Shown here piece after piece: positions 18,280-26,340 of a DNA stretch of 64,000 nt; within the stretch, counting starts at the first letter, position 1; the number at the start of each line of letters is the position of its first letter. The position numbers and the translations under genes are program-made. The stretch comes from Bryobacterales bacterium (GTDB taxonomy: Bacteria; Acidobacteriota; Terriglobia; Bryobacterales; Bryobacteraceae). The DNA is taken from assembly GCA_003166865.1 (NCBI GenBank), contig PMUP01000055.1, forward strand, positions 34,148 to 98,147. Reading direction: 5' to 3'. A model generated the notes under the pieces. The model saw nothing but the letters and a program-made list of their open reading frames with translations, ran no database searches and had not been told where the DNA came from.

Positions 18280-19476
18280 TCATTCTATTTTGTACCCCAG
18301 TAGCCACTCCTGCTTTTTGCTTTCGAGAGGGACGAAAACGCGGGTCATCTGTTGTTGAACCCAGTAAGCCAAAGCTGACATGTTTTCTTTTTGCCTGGCA
18401 TAGCGACGGCCGAGGGCGATCACCTTGTCAGTGCGCGGGCGGCGTTGCTGCTCGAAAATGGCAAAGACTTTCTCAAAGGATGTGCCGTTCGATTCGCGGA
18501 GTAGTTTGGCGAGGAACATGGCATCTTCGAGGGCCATAGACGCTCCCTGCCCGGAGTGCGGGGCGACGGCATGAGCTGCGTCGCCGATGAGGACTGTGCG
18601 GTTGACGCTCCAATGGGGTAGGTCCGGGACATCGTGGATGGGAACGTTGAGGATGACCTCGGCCGATTGGAGCAGTTGCGGGATGGGATGCGCCCAGTCG
18701 CCGTGCAGGGCAAGGAGGCGTTGCTGCAATTCGGCTTTGGTGGTTATTCTTTCCTTGCTGTCTAGCGGTGCGGAGGCTGTGCTCCACCAACATGTGCGTG
18801 GACCTTCGGAGGTGACTACGTTGAAGTAACCGAAGAAGCCCTTCTGTCCGAAGATGAAGTGGGTTTGTTGGTTGGAGCGCGCACCATAGGAGACATCGCC
18901 GATGCAGGGGCTGAAGCCGCCGGGGGACATCATGCCGGTGTAGACAGGCTTTGGAGCTTCGGGCATGACGGACTGCCGCACGAGCGAACGGATGCCGTCG
19001 GCCCCGACGATGAAGTCGCCTTCCGCCGTTGAGCCGTCTTCAAAGTGAGCGACAATGGGTCGGCTCGGTCGATCATCAATTCTAACGAGGCGTTTGCTGT
19101 AGTGGACCGGGATGCCCTGTTCTTCGGCACGGTCGACGACGACGCGATGGAGCGCGGCGCGGGTAATCATGACGGAAGGCTGGCCGTACCGGGCTGGGTC
19201 TCTGGCGGGCCAACAAGCGAGAAGTTTGCCGTGCTGGTTCTCGAAGGCCCAGTCGTCGGCTGTGACGCTGACATCGCGCACCTGTTCAACGACACCGGCG
19301 GCGGCGAGGACATTCATGCCATTGGAGGCGAGGCCGATGCCTCCGCCGGTGCCGCTGGGGCCGCTCAATGCTTCAAAGACCTGCACGTCGAAGCCGTACC
19401 GTTTGAGGAAGAGGGCAAGGACGGGGCCTGCGATTCCGCCGCCGATGATGAGTGCGCGTTTTGGACTGACTGTCAT
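18280..19476 (-). CDS. FAD-dependent monooxygenase (aromatic hydroxylase type)
   Basis: 398 residues. Group A flavoprotein monooxygenase: GGGIAGPVLALFLKRYGFD for FAD binding at the N-terminus, VGADGIRS (DG motif) near residue 158, and IGDAAHAVAPHSGQGASMAL (GD motif) near residue 295. Such enzymes hydroxylate aromatic or polyketide substrates using NAD(P)H, FAD and O2; tetracycline-inactivating enzymes belong to the same group, but substrate cannot be inferred. It is transcribed divergently from a MarR-family gene with a palindromic site between them, so it is probably repressed by that regulator. Confidence 0.9.
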   Translation of the reverse strand: MTVSPKRALIIGGGIAGPVLALFLKRYGFDVQVFEALSGPSGTGGGIGLASNGMNVLAAAGVVEQVRDVSVTADDWAFENQHGKLLACWPARDPARYGQPSVMITRAALHRVVVDRAEEQGIPVHYSKRLVRIDDRPSRPIVAHFEDGSTAEGDFIVGADGIRSLVRQSVMPEAPKPVYTGMMSPGGFSPCIGDVSYGARSNQQTHFIFGQKGFFGYFNVVTSEGPRTCWWSTASAPLDSKERITTKAELQQRLLALHGDWAHPIPQLLQSAEVILNVPIHDVPDLPHWSVNRTVLIGDAAHAVAPHSGQGASMALEDAMFLAKLLRESNGTSFEKVFAIFEQQRRPRTDKVIALGRRYARQKENMSALAYWVQQQMTRVFVPLESKKQEWLLGYKIE

Positions 19477-19498
19477 CCCTATTACCTCAGTAGAAAAG

Positions 19499-19517
19499 TA
19501 TCTTAATTACTAAGATA
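19499..19517. promoter_or_regulatory. candidate MarR operator
   Basis: Inverted repeat TATCTTA-ATTAC-TAAGATA in the 58-bp divergent region between the monooxygenase and MarR genes. Size, spacing and position fit a MarR dimer site controlling both promoters. Confidence 0.65.
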
Positions 19518-19534
19518 GTTATATCATAAGCGGT

Positions 19535-20086
19535 ATGGGGTCCTCGCACAAGAGAAAAGAGCTGGAAAAAGCTGTGGGCATGCAGATCGGCCGCGAGGTG
19601 AGTGCGCGGACGATCATCTTTCATCAGGCGATTGCGAATGCGGCTGGGGTATCGGCGACTGACCTGAAGTGTCTGGATTACATTCACCGCGGCGGCGATG
19701 TGACCGCAGGCGATTTGGCGCGGCTGACCGGACTGACGACGGGGGCGATAACAATGGCTATCGATCGGCTGGAGAAGGCGCGGCTCGCGAGACGGGAGCG
19801 CAGCGAAACTGACCGGAGAAAAGTATTCATAAGATTGTGCCAGTCGTCCGAGATGGCGCGGATCAGGCCTATCTATGAAGCGCTTGGGCGGGAGATGGCG
19901 CAATTGGCCGCACGATATTCAACGCGAGAACTTGAGACGATCCTGGATTTCTGCGCGCGTTGCGTTGAGATTCTGCGGCAACAGACCGAGGCGATTCAGG
20001 TTTCTGTGAAGCTTACTGAACAGGACGGCAGCCCGGCCCATGATCGCGCATTAGAACGAGGACATGATTATCCCGGCGCAGTTTGA
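19535..20086 (+). CDS. MarR-family transcriptional regulator
   Basis: 183 residues with a winged HTH: ATDLKCLDYIHRGGDVTAGD, LARLTGLTTGAITMAIDRLE and the wing ARRERSETDRRKVFI. MarR proteins usually repress a divergent gene and are released by small aromatic ligands. The divergent FAD monooxygenase and the palindrome at 19499-19517 fit autorepression plus control of the enzyme. The C-terminal helix (SVKLTEQDGS...) extends beyond the usual length by about 20 residues. Confidence 0.88.
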   Translation: MGSSHKRKELEKAVGMQIGREVSARTIIFHQAIANAAGVSATDLKCLDYIHRGGDVTAGDLARLTGLTTGAITMAIDRLEKARLARRERSETDRRKVFIRLCQSSEMARIRPIYEALGREMAQLAARYSTRELETILDFCARCVEILRQQTEAIQVSVKLTEQDGSPAHDRALERGHDYPGAV

Positions 20087-20477
20087 GGTTGTAGCGGCCC
20101 GGTTAAGATCAAGGGAAGGGGTCCGCTCAAGGGCGCTTTCACTGCATTTTCTTCGGCGCAGTCTTCTTTCACAGCGAGTTTCCAGCGAAACTTTCTATTT
20201 TTTTCGAGGTGGGTCAGTCCGTCTCGTGGGCTCGCGGCGTAGCGCCTTTCGTTTCTTCGCGGCTGCCAGTGAAGCCTTCTGAAGCCAGAGCCTCTACGAA
20301 AGGAGAGGCCGACCACCACAGGGACTGCTACAGGGACTTTCACAGGGACTCCAGTTCAAAATGGCGATATTCCGTGAGTAAGGTTGAGCAAGCGCGGAAG
20401 CCTTGAAGGCCAATAAATACAGACATTTCGCGCAATCGTGAGCAGCTACGCGAAACCCTGAGTAGGCCGGTTTCGGC
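20087..20477. other. intergenic, 391 bp, right end of the island
   Basis: No supported gene. It carries the 12-bp repeat array and ends at the attR-like copy of tRNA-Lys. Confidence 0.5.
20318..20350. repeat. 12-bp tandem repeat at right island end
   Basis: ACAGGGACTGCT, ACAGGGACTTTC and ACAGGGACT follow one another with a 12-bp period. The same unit lies at 16837-16860 in the same orientation near the other end of the island, so both copies probably derive from the same integrase-proximal sequence. Confidence 0.75.
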
Positions 20478-20524
20478 GACTCTTAATCGGTAGGTTGTAG
20501 GTTCCATTCCTACCGCGCTCACCA
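20478..20524 (+). repeat. right attachment-site repeat (attR), 3' fragment of tRNA-Lys
   Basis: Anticodon stem, T arm and acceptor 3' strand with CCA, matching 16741-16787 at 45 of 47 positions. It lacks the 5' half, so it is not a functional tRNA gene. Confidence 0.88.
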
Positions 20525-20648
20525 CCTTCCCAGTGTCCGACCCGTCATGCCTTCCAAAGAGCTTGAACGACCCGAAGTCCTTGTACCATGGGCCTTCTGG
20601 AACCTGGCGAAGTTCAGGCGGCAGATCTCGCCATTCTATTTTCGGCAT
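20525..20648 (-). pseudogene. truncated partner gene of a toxin-antitoxin-like pair
   Basis: The start ATG at 20648 overlaps the stop of the ribbon-helix-helix gene (ATGA), as in toxin-antitoxin operons. The frame reads MPKIEWRDLPPELRQVPEGP then WYKDFGSFKLFG and runs straight into the antisense of the tRNA-Lys fragment, which gives SAVGMEPTTYRL. I recall small acidobacterial proteins with this start and a PWYKDFGSFKL motif near the end, with about 30 residues between; if so, this copy has also lost its middle. Function unknown. Confidence 0.5.
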
Positions 20649-20914
20649 CAGCCGCCGAAGGTCATCCGCGCGAGCTCCTCGCGAAGTCGTTTTGTCTCGG
20701 CCGGTTTAGTGGATTTCTGAAAACGATCTGCCAGCTCTAAAAACGCGATTCGCCGCTGTTCATGTGCCACGATCGCCTCCGCCAACAGATCGACAATCGC
20801 ACGGTTCACGCTAACGTGCCGACTGGCCGCGATGCTGTCGATCTTCTCGGCCATCTCAGCGGGGAGCGAAACGCTCCGTCTGATTATTTCCGCTGCTGCG
20901 ACAGTCACATCCAT
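20648..20914 (-). CDS. ribbon-helix-helix antitoxin-like protein
   Basis: 88 residues from the ATG at 20914; a longer frame to 20989 adds residues with no family character. IIRRSVSLPAEMAEKIDSIA then ASRHVSVNRAIVDLLAEAI is a CopG/Arc-type ribbon-helix-helix DNA-binding domain. The C-terminal Arg/Lys/Glu-rich tail would bind the partner. Its stop overlaps the start of a truncated downstream ORF. It probably represses its own promoter, but the partner is now broken by the island boundary. Confidence 0.7.
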   Translation of the reverse strand: MDVTVAAAEIIRRSVSLPAEMAEKIDSIAASRHVSVNRAIVDLLAEAIVAHEQRRIAFLELADRFQKSTKPAETKRLREELARMTFGG

Positions 20915-21051
20915 CACCACCAGAATACACCAAATTACACCAAACACAACCCCTGCCCGCGCTCGCCTGCTTCCGCCAGTGAGAGTCAAAGCCGGACCGG
21001 ATCAAGTATTGACGCCCGAATTCGGCTATCCTACTTAAAGGAGGATTTTCC

Positions 21052-22344
21052 TTGAAGAAAACTGCTCTGGTCTTGCTCGCCTTCGCACTGGGTGCGTTCG
21101 CCGCCGATACCACCCCGACGTTCTCCTTGGACGTAGCGCCGATTCTGTATAAAAACTGCGCGACCTGCCATCGGCCGGGCGAGATCGCGCCGATGTCGCT
21201 GCTCACTTATGAACAGGCCAGGCCGTGGGCGAAATCCATCAAGGAGAAAGTCGCGCTCGGCCAGATGCCGCCGTGGCATGCGACCGAGCCGCGCGGAGTT
21301 TTCTCGAATGACCGCCGGCTGACCGACGCTGAAAGGGACACTCTGATCCGCTGGGCGTCCAACGGCGCGCCGCAAGGCGACCCCAAGGATCTGCCGCCCG
21401 TGCCGAAGTTCATCGACGGCTGGGAAATCGGCCAACCCGATCAGGTCTTCACCATGGAGAAAGCCTACGAAGTGCCCGCCTCCGGCACTATCGACTATCA
21501 GTACATAACCATTCCCACAAATCTGTCCGAGGACAAATGGATACAGGCCATCGAGGTGCGGCCCGGGGTGCACCGGGCGGTTCACCATGTGCTGGTGTTC
21601 TCGAAGGAACCAAAGGAAGCGGGAGTCGCGGCACGTCCTGCGGCTTTTGGCGTGTTGATTCCGAAAGCGGTGAACCCGCCGCCCGGCGATGATCCCGATC
21701 ATCTGAAGCCCGCGCCGAACCTGTCGCCCGGCATCCTGATCGCCACCACCGCGCCCGGCACCAACGCCATGACTTTCGCGCCCGGCCGCGCCATCCGGAT
21801 TCGCGCCGGCACGACTCTGGTGCTGCAGATCCACTACACCGCCTATGGAACCGCCGCGAGCGACCTGACCAGGGTGGGAATCATCTACGCGAAGGAGCCC
21901 CCGCGACAGGAGATCCGCACCAGCGCGTTTATGAACGGGACGTTGAAGCTGCCGCCCAGCTCATCGGACACCGAGGTCGAATCGGCCATTCAGTTCCTGG
22001 AGGATTCACACATCACCGCGATTTTTCCGCACACCCATCTGCGCGGAAAGAGCTGGGAATATCACATCGTGTATCCGGACGGCCGCTCGGAAGTGGTGCT
22101 CACCGTGCCGAGATACGATTTCAACTGGCAGACCTATTACGTGTTCACGAAACCGCTGGCGGCTCCCAAGGGATCGCGCCTGGAGGCGTTCGCTCACTAC
22201 GACAATTCGACCGAAAACAAATGGAATCCGGACCCGACCGTGGAAGTCCATTGGGGCGAGCAGACCTGGAACGAAATGCAGTATTCGGGAATCACGTATT
22301 TCGTCGACGAGCAACCCCAGCCGGCCAGCGTGGCCGCGCGCTAA
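21052..22344 (+). CDS. secreted cytochrome c / copper monooxygenase (PHM-like) protein
   Basis: 430 residues from a TTG start behind AAAGGAGG. A signal peptide (about 1-18) is followed by a c-type haem motif CATCH (36-40) in a domain with the distal motif MPPWHA. The C-terminal half resembles the copper type II ascorbate-dependent monooxygenase fold, with HRAVHHVLVF and FPHTHLRGKSWEY supplying copper-ligand histidines and a late methionine. Such fusions are frequent in Acidobacteria and Planctomycetes and are annotated as ascorbate-dependent monooxygenase; the natural substrate is unknown. It acts outside the cytoplasmic membrane. Confidence 0.85.
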   Translation: MKKTALVLLAFALGAFAADTTPTFSLDVAPILYKNCATCHRPGEIAPMSLLTYEQARPWAKSIKEKVALGQMPPWHATEPRGVFSNDRRLTDAERDTLIRWASNGAPQGDPKDLPPVPKFIDGWEIGQPDQVFTMEKAYEVPASGTIDYQYITIPTNLSEDKWIQAIEVRPGVHRAVHHVLVFSKEPKEAGVAARPAAFGVLIPKAVNPPPGDDPDHLKPAPNLSPGILIATTAPGTNAMTFAPGRAIRIRAGTTLVLQIHYTAYGTAASDLTRVGIIYAKEPPRQEIRTSAFMNGTLKLPPSSSDTEVESAIQFLEDSHITAIFPHTHLRGKSWEYHIVYPDGRSEVVLTVPRYDFNWQTYYVFTKPLAAPKGSRLEAFAHYDNSTENKWNPDPTVEVHWGEQTWNEMQYSGITYFVDEQPQPASVAAR

Positions 22345-22349
22345 TCCGT

Positions 22350-22560
22350 CAGCGCCGCGCGCTCAGCAATTCGTCGATTTTGGACAACAACGATTCCGGC
22401 AAGAACGGCTTTTGCAGAAATGCCGGGCCTTGCTCAATCGCGCTGCCGCGGCCAAAACCCCATGGCCCGCTTCAGACAGCACATCCTCCAGAAGCATCCG
22501 GATCGCGGCATGTTCTTCCACCAGCAGAATGGTTCCGGTCCTCCTGGCGGCAGCCTCTAG
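22350..22560 (-). pseudogene. decayed duplicate of the 3' end of the hybrid histidine kinase gene
   Basis: Bases 22350-22443 match 23426-23520, and 22444-22560 match about 23701-23818, both at roughly 93 percent or better, with the 180 bp between them deleted. Orientation and stop codon are the same as in the kinase gene at 23425. The remnant covers the end of the receiver domain only. Confidence 0.88.
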
Positions 22561-22715
22561 TCAGGAGGTCCGCGGGTAGAACTACTGGTACAAAATCTGG
22601 CGAAGGGCGGGGCGAGAAAGTCCTTTTTTTACACATCGCTGCAAGCTTTCCGGTATACTACTCCCTGGCTCAGGTTCGGGCAGTCAGACGTCACCATCGG
22701 ATTGGAGGTACGCGA

Positions 22716-23420
22716 ATGAAGCTGATCAGCGCAGTATTCGCTGGTTTTCTGGGTATGGCTGTCATGGCCTATGGCAGCAGTTTCGATATCGACAACTTCA
22801 GTTGCTCTGACTCCGTTAGCGCAACTGGGCCGACTACCCTTACCCTTAGCACCATCTCGTGCCCAGGTTCCATTGGCGGAAATCGCCTCGACTACTTGTT
22901 CGGCCTCAGTGGTCCGAGCACTTCGGTAAGTACAATCAGTTCCACTGGCAATGGAGTGATCACCGGAACATTCGGACCCGGGATCACCGGATATGAAAGC
23001 ATGGAATGGACCGGCTCCTCGACAGTCGGGGACTTTGATTTGAACGCGGATGTGGTTGGGGATGACATACTGGTCCAAATCAAGTCCGCTTCGGCGGGGG
23101 AACTATACCTATATTTGGGTCCACCCTCAACTGACCCGCCCACAACTAACCAGGACGTTTTCATCGTGCCATTCTCGGGAAGCACAGGCTATCAGGACAT
23201 ACTCATTCCTCTCACAACCCCCACCTTTGTGGGTGGAACCGGGGAAAACCTGGCCGATGTGCCTAGCATCGGATTGCAGGTCGGGCTTGACACTGCCGGA
23301 GCGACTTGGAGTATTGATGAAGTTGCGGCCGTACCCGAGCCGTCAACTCTCCTGCTGACGGGTATCTGCTTCTTAGGCGTGCTGACCAGATCGCTTTGGC
23401 GAGGATCTCCTAGCCGGTAG
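22716..23420 (+). CDS. PEP-CTERM-sorted exported protein
   Basis: 234 residues from an ATG with GGAGG upstream. Signal peptide MKLISAVFAGFLGMAVMAYG, a beta-rich Ser/Thr/Gly/Asp body of about 185 residues, and a PEP-CTERM tail (VPEPSTLLLTGICFLGVL, then Arg-rich end SLWRGSPSR). The sorting tag directs it to the EpsH/XrtA-type exosortase system for cleavage and surface display or EPS association. Function of the body is unknown; two cysteines (CSDS, CPGS) could pair. It lies between two copies of the end of the kinase gene. Confidence 0.85.
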   Translation: MKLISAVFAGFLGMAVMAYGSSFDIDNFSCSDSVSATGPTTLTLSTISCPGSIGGNRLDYLFGLSGPSTSVSTISSTGNGVITGTFGPGITGYESMEWTGSSTVGDFDLNADVVGDDILVQIKSASAGELYLYLGPPSTDPPTTNQDVFIVPFSGSTGYQDILIPLTTPTFVGGTGENLADVPSIGLQVGLDTAGATWSIDEVAAVPEPSTLLLTGICFLGVLTRSLWRGSPSR

Positions 23421-23424
23421 GTCC

Positions 23425-25266
23425 TCAGCGCCGCGCGCTCAGCAATTCGTCGATCTTGGACAACAGCGATTCCGGCAGGAACGGCTTTTGCAGAAATGCC
23501 GCGCCTTGCTCAATTGCGCCTCTATGCAGCAACGCATGGTCGGTGTAGCCGGACATGTAGAGCACGATCACGCTGGGCCGCAAGGGCGTGATCCGAGAGG
23601 CCAGATCGGGTCCGCTCATTTCCGGCATCACGACGTCGGTAATCAACAGATCCACGGCGCCGGTGTATTCGGTGGCGAGTTCGAGCGCGGCACGGCCATC
23701 GGCCGCGGCCAAGATCCGATGGCCCGCTTCGGACAGCACATCCTCCAGAAGCATCCGAATCGCGGCTTGGTCTTCCACCAGCAGAATGGTTCCGGTTCTC
23801 CTGGCGGCAGGCTCCGCAATCGCGGGTGCAAAGCCGGCTGGAGCGCCGCTAGCCGCCGGAAAGTAGATTTGAAACGAAGCGCCCTGACCCAGTTCGCTAA
23901 CCACGTCAATCCATCCGCCATGCTGCTGGACAATGCCGTACACGGTGGCAAGGCCGAGGCCGGTTCCTTTGCTGGGGTCTTTCGTGGTGAAGAACGGTTC
24001 AAAGATATGGCTTAGCGTTTCCGCGCTCATGCCCGAGCCTGTGTCGGTGACTGCCAGCATGGCGTAGCGGCCCGCGGGACGATCACGCTCAACGGCGCAA
24101 GTTTCAATACTTAGCCGGCCGCCGTTTGGCATGGCGTCGTGCGCATTCACCGCCAGGTTCATCAGCACCTGGTTGAATTGGCCGGCATCGGCCGTGACCG
24201 GCAACAGCGCATCGTCCAGCGCGACGCTGAGATCGATGTCGTCGCCGAGCAGGCGCTGCAGCATATCGGTGATACCGCGCACGGCCTCGTTGATATCCAG
24301 CACCTCCATCTGCGTCACTTGCTTGCGGCTGAAGGCGAGTAGCTGGCCGGTCAACAAAGCCGCTTGTTCACCGGCGCGGCGTACCGCGGCAACCATTCTG
24401 CGCAGCGGATCGCCGCTTTCCAGCTTCGCGTGGACGACCGTGGTATAGCCGAGGATGACTGTAAGCAGGTTGTTGAAGTCGTGCGCTATTCCAGACGCGA
24501 GGCACCCAACCGCTTCCATCTTTTGAGAGTGCCGGAACTGCTCCTCCAGGCGCCGCTGGCCGGTGATGTCGTGGCTGACGCCGACCACGCGAGCTAGCCT
24601 CCCGGTATCATCGAAAAAAACTTGGCCGCGAGAGAACAGGTAATGCACCGTCGTGTCGGGCCACACCACCCGAAACTCGATCGCCACTTCGGATCTGTTC
24701 GGATCGGCGCCCAGGATGGACTGCGACACCAGCTCGCGATCCGAGGGATGTACGGCGTCCAGCAAATCATCGAAGCGAGCGGCCGAGCCCTCGCCTGGGA
24801 ATCCAAAAATTTCACGAGCGTATGCGTCCCAGACCAACGCTCCTGAAACCGCATCCAAGCTCCAGACGCCTGTCCTGGACGTCCGCAACGCCAGGTCCAG
24901 CCGCTCGGCTGATTCGGTAACGTCGTAAACCAGCACGAATTCGCAAGCCGGCGGGCCGGGCACGTGGTGCGAAACGATGTCCACATGGATCATCGTGCCG
25001 TTCTTCCGAAGGTGCCGGCGTCTCGGAAGGGATGACACGGGCGGTCCAGCATCCGACGGTAGCTCGATGTCGCCCGTGGTGAGAGCGCGAAACTCCTCGC
25101 GGCTGTATCCATAATGGCGGGTCGCGGCTTCGTTAACGGCCAAGAATTTATGCGATTTGCTGTCGACGACCCACCCGGGAAGCGGATTGTTCTCGAAAAA
25201 CACGAGAGCTTCCTCGGCGCGCTTACGATCCGCGATTTCTCGTGCCTGCTTTGCCGCGTGATGCAT
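23425..25266 (-). CDS. hybrid PAS sensor histidine kinase with receiver domain
   Basis: About 613 residues from the ATG at 25266 (an in-frame start at 25389 adds a low-complexity Ala/Arg/Pro stretch). Domains in order: PAS (ENNPLPGWVVDSKSHKFLAV), a second PAS-fold (LDAVSGALVWDAYAREIFGF), HisKA with phospho-acceptor in GIAHDFNNLLTVILGYT, HATPase with NLAVNAHDAMPNGG, DTGSGM and GLGLATVYG, and a C-terminal receiver with LLITDVVMPEMSGPD. The PAS order and absence of membrane spans suggest a cytosolic sensor. The receiver on the same chain suggests internal phosphotransfer to an Hpt partner not seen here. Confidence 0.9.
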   Translation of the reverse strand: MHHAAKQAREIADRKRAEEALVFFENNPLPGWVVDSKSHKFLAVNEAATRHYGYSREEFRALTTGDIELPSDAGPPVSSLPRRRHLRKNGTMIHVDIVSHHVPGPPACEFVLVYDVTESAERLDLALRTSRTGVWSLDAVSGALVWDAYAREIFGFPGEGSAARFDDLLDAVHPSDRELVSQSILGADPNRSEVAIEFRVVWPDTTVHYLFSRGQVFFDDTGRLARVVGVSHDITGQRRLEEQFRHSQKMEAVGCLASGIAHDFNNLLTVILGYTTVVHAKLESGDPLRRMVAAVRRAGEQAALLTGQLLAFSRKQVTQMEVLDINEAVRGITDMLQRLLGDDIDLSVALDDALLPVTADAGQFNQVLMNLAVNAHDAMPNGGRLSIETCAVERDRPAGRYAMLAVTDTGSGMSAETLSHIFEPFFTTKDPSKGTGLGLATVYGIVQQHGGWIDVVSELGQGASFQIYFPAASGAPAGFAPAIAEPAARRTGTILLVEDQAAIRMLLEDVLSEAGHRILAAADGRAALELATEYTGAVDLLITDVVMPEMSGPDLASRITPLRPSVIVLYMSGYTDHALLHRGAIEQGAAFLQKPFLPESLLSKIDELLSARR

Positions 25267-25550
25267 GAATACTCCAGCACAATGGCACACGGGCCGGGAC
25301 GGCGAGACTGCTCGAGACGGGCGGGCTGGGACTCGCCGGGCGGGTCGTGCCAGGGAGGCGCGCGCGGGCGCGGTAGGCGATTCACCCATTCCAGAGGGAA
25401 TGGATGCCTAAGCGAGGAAATTAACTTTAATCATACCTCACTCGGCGGCGATAGGTATGGCTGCAGGCGAGCCGGCGGCGGTTCCGGGATCGCCTTGAGC
25501 TATGCCCGCCACAAGGGTGCACTGGGCGAGTTAACCTAGGAAAGAGAACT

Positions 25551-25814
25551 ATGAATCTGGCGGTCGAAATTCCCGACGACGTTGCCCAGCGCCTAAGTGC
25601 CGTTGGTGGCGATTTATCCCGCCGGGCTTTAGAGGCCTTGGTAGCGTCGGAATACAGGCAGGGCCATCTTACGAAACCCGATCTTCGGCGGTTGCTTGGC
25701 CTTGAAACCAGCGACCAAGTAGATGGATTCCTCAAAGCCCACGATGTCTGGATCGACTACACGCTTCGAGACCTGGAACGTGAGCGCGCCGGTCTGCAAC
25801 GCCTCGGCTTTTGA
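25551..25814 (+). CDS. UPF0175-family protein (antitoxin-like)
   Basis: 87 residues with AAGAGA upstream. MNLAVEIPDDVAQRL, LSRRALEALVASEYRQGHLT and LRRLLGLETSDQVDGFLKAH match UPF0175, small DNA-binding proteins usually followed by a PIN-domain-like gene. Here the overlapping downstream frame (TGATGC at 25812) gives no PIN motif and stops early, so the gene appears to be an orphan antitoxin. Confidence 0.8.
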   Translation: MNLAVEIPDDVAQRLSAVGGDLSRRALEALVASEYRQGHLTKPDLRRLLGLETSDQVDGFLKAHDVWIDYTLRDLERERAGLQRLGF

Positions 25815-25891
25815 TGCTTCTGCCGCTGCGAGAACCGCGGCGGGGGCGGTGCGTGGCGCAAAGCACACCCCGGCGGGCTCGCTGAACCAAA

Positions 25892-25923
25892 GTACCAAAC
25901 GACCGGCGGTACAAAAGTGGTAC
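25892..25923. promoter_or_regulatory. GTAC triple motif upstream of zinc-ribbon gene 1
   Basis: GTAC occurs at 25892, 25909 and 25920, the last inside GTGGTAC. The same spacing (17 and 11 bp) and the GTGGTAC element occur at 33324, 33341 and 33352 ahead of the paralogous gene, so this is probably a shared promoter or operator. Confidence 0.5.
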
Positions 25924-25967
25924 ACAGGCTCCATGGACGGCCCCGGCCTTTCGGACTTTAATTGGAC

Positions 25968-26336
25968 ATGACCCGATGCAACGCCTGCAACGGCGTGATT
26001 AAAAGAATCGATCTGGAGTGCTACACGTGCGGCCAAGCCGTCCCTGGAGCGATCAAGTCATTCTGGCGCCGCAAGCAGGAATCCGAAGCCAAACCGCCCG
26101 CACCGGTGACGATGGCAAGCAACATGCTATTCATGGCTTCGCTGGTACTGACGGGAGTCTCGTTCTTTTCGAGTCAAAAAATGCCGTTTCCGGTGAGTGC
26201 GGCGTTATCGGGTATTTTGCTGACGGCCAGGATAGTGATGGATCGGAGAGCGGCTCCCAAGCAGAAGCGCGTCCGCGCCTCATCCCGATCCAATGAAATT
26301 TCCCCCGCCTTACTTAGGCGAATCACCTTAGGGTAG
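25968..26336 (+). CDS. small zinc-ribbon membrane protein (paralogue 1)
   Basis: 122 residues from the ATG at 25968. The N-terminus MTRCNACNGVIKRIDLECYT continues CGQ, a CxxC...CxxC zinc ribbon, followed by a basic linker, two hydrophobic segments (NMLFMASLVLTGVSFF and VSAALSGILLTARIV) and a basic tail. The paralogue at 33418 has the same layout. Both are preceded by the same GTAC-spaced motif. Function unknown; zinc-ribbon/two-span proteins of this type are not described in any family I can name. Confidence 0.72.
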   Translation: MTRCNACNGVIKRIDLECYTCGQAVPGAIKSFWRRKQESEAKPPAPVTMASNMLFMASLVLTGVSFFSSQKMPFPVSAALSGILLTARIVMDRRAAPKQKRVRASSRSNEISPALLRRITLG

Positions 26337-26340
26337 CCTT

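Noticed and set aside
20340..20648. Complete 102-residue protein
   Set aside because: The second half of the frame is the antisense of a tRNA-Lys fragment, so it is a truncated gene running into the island end.
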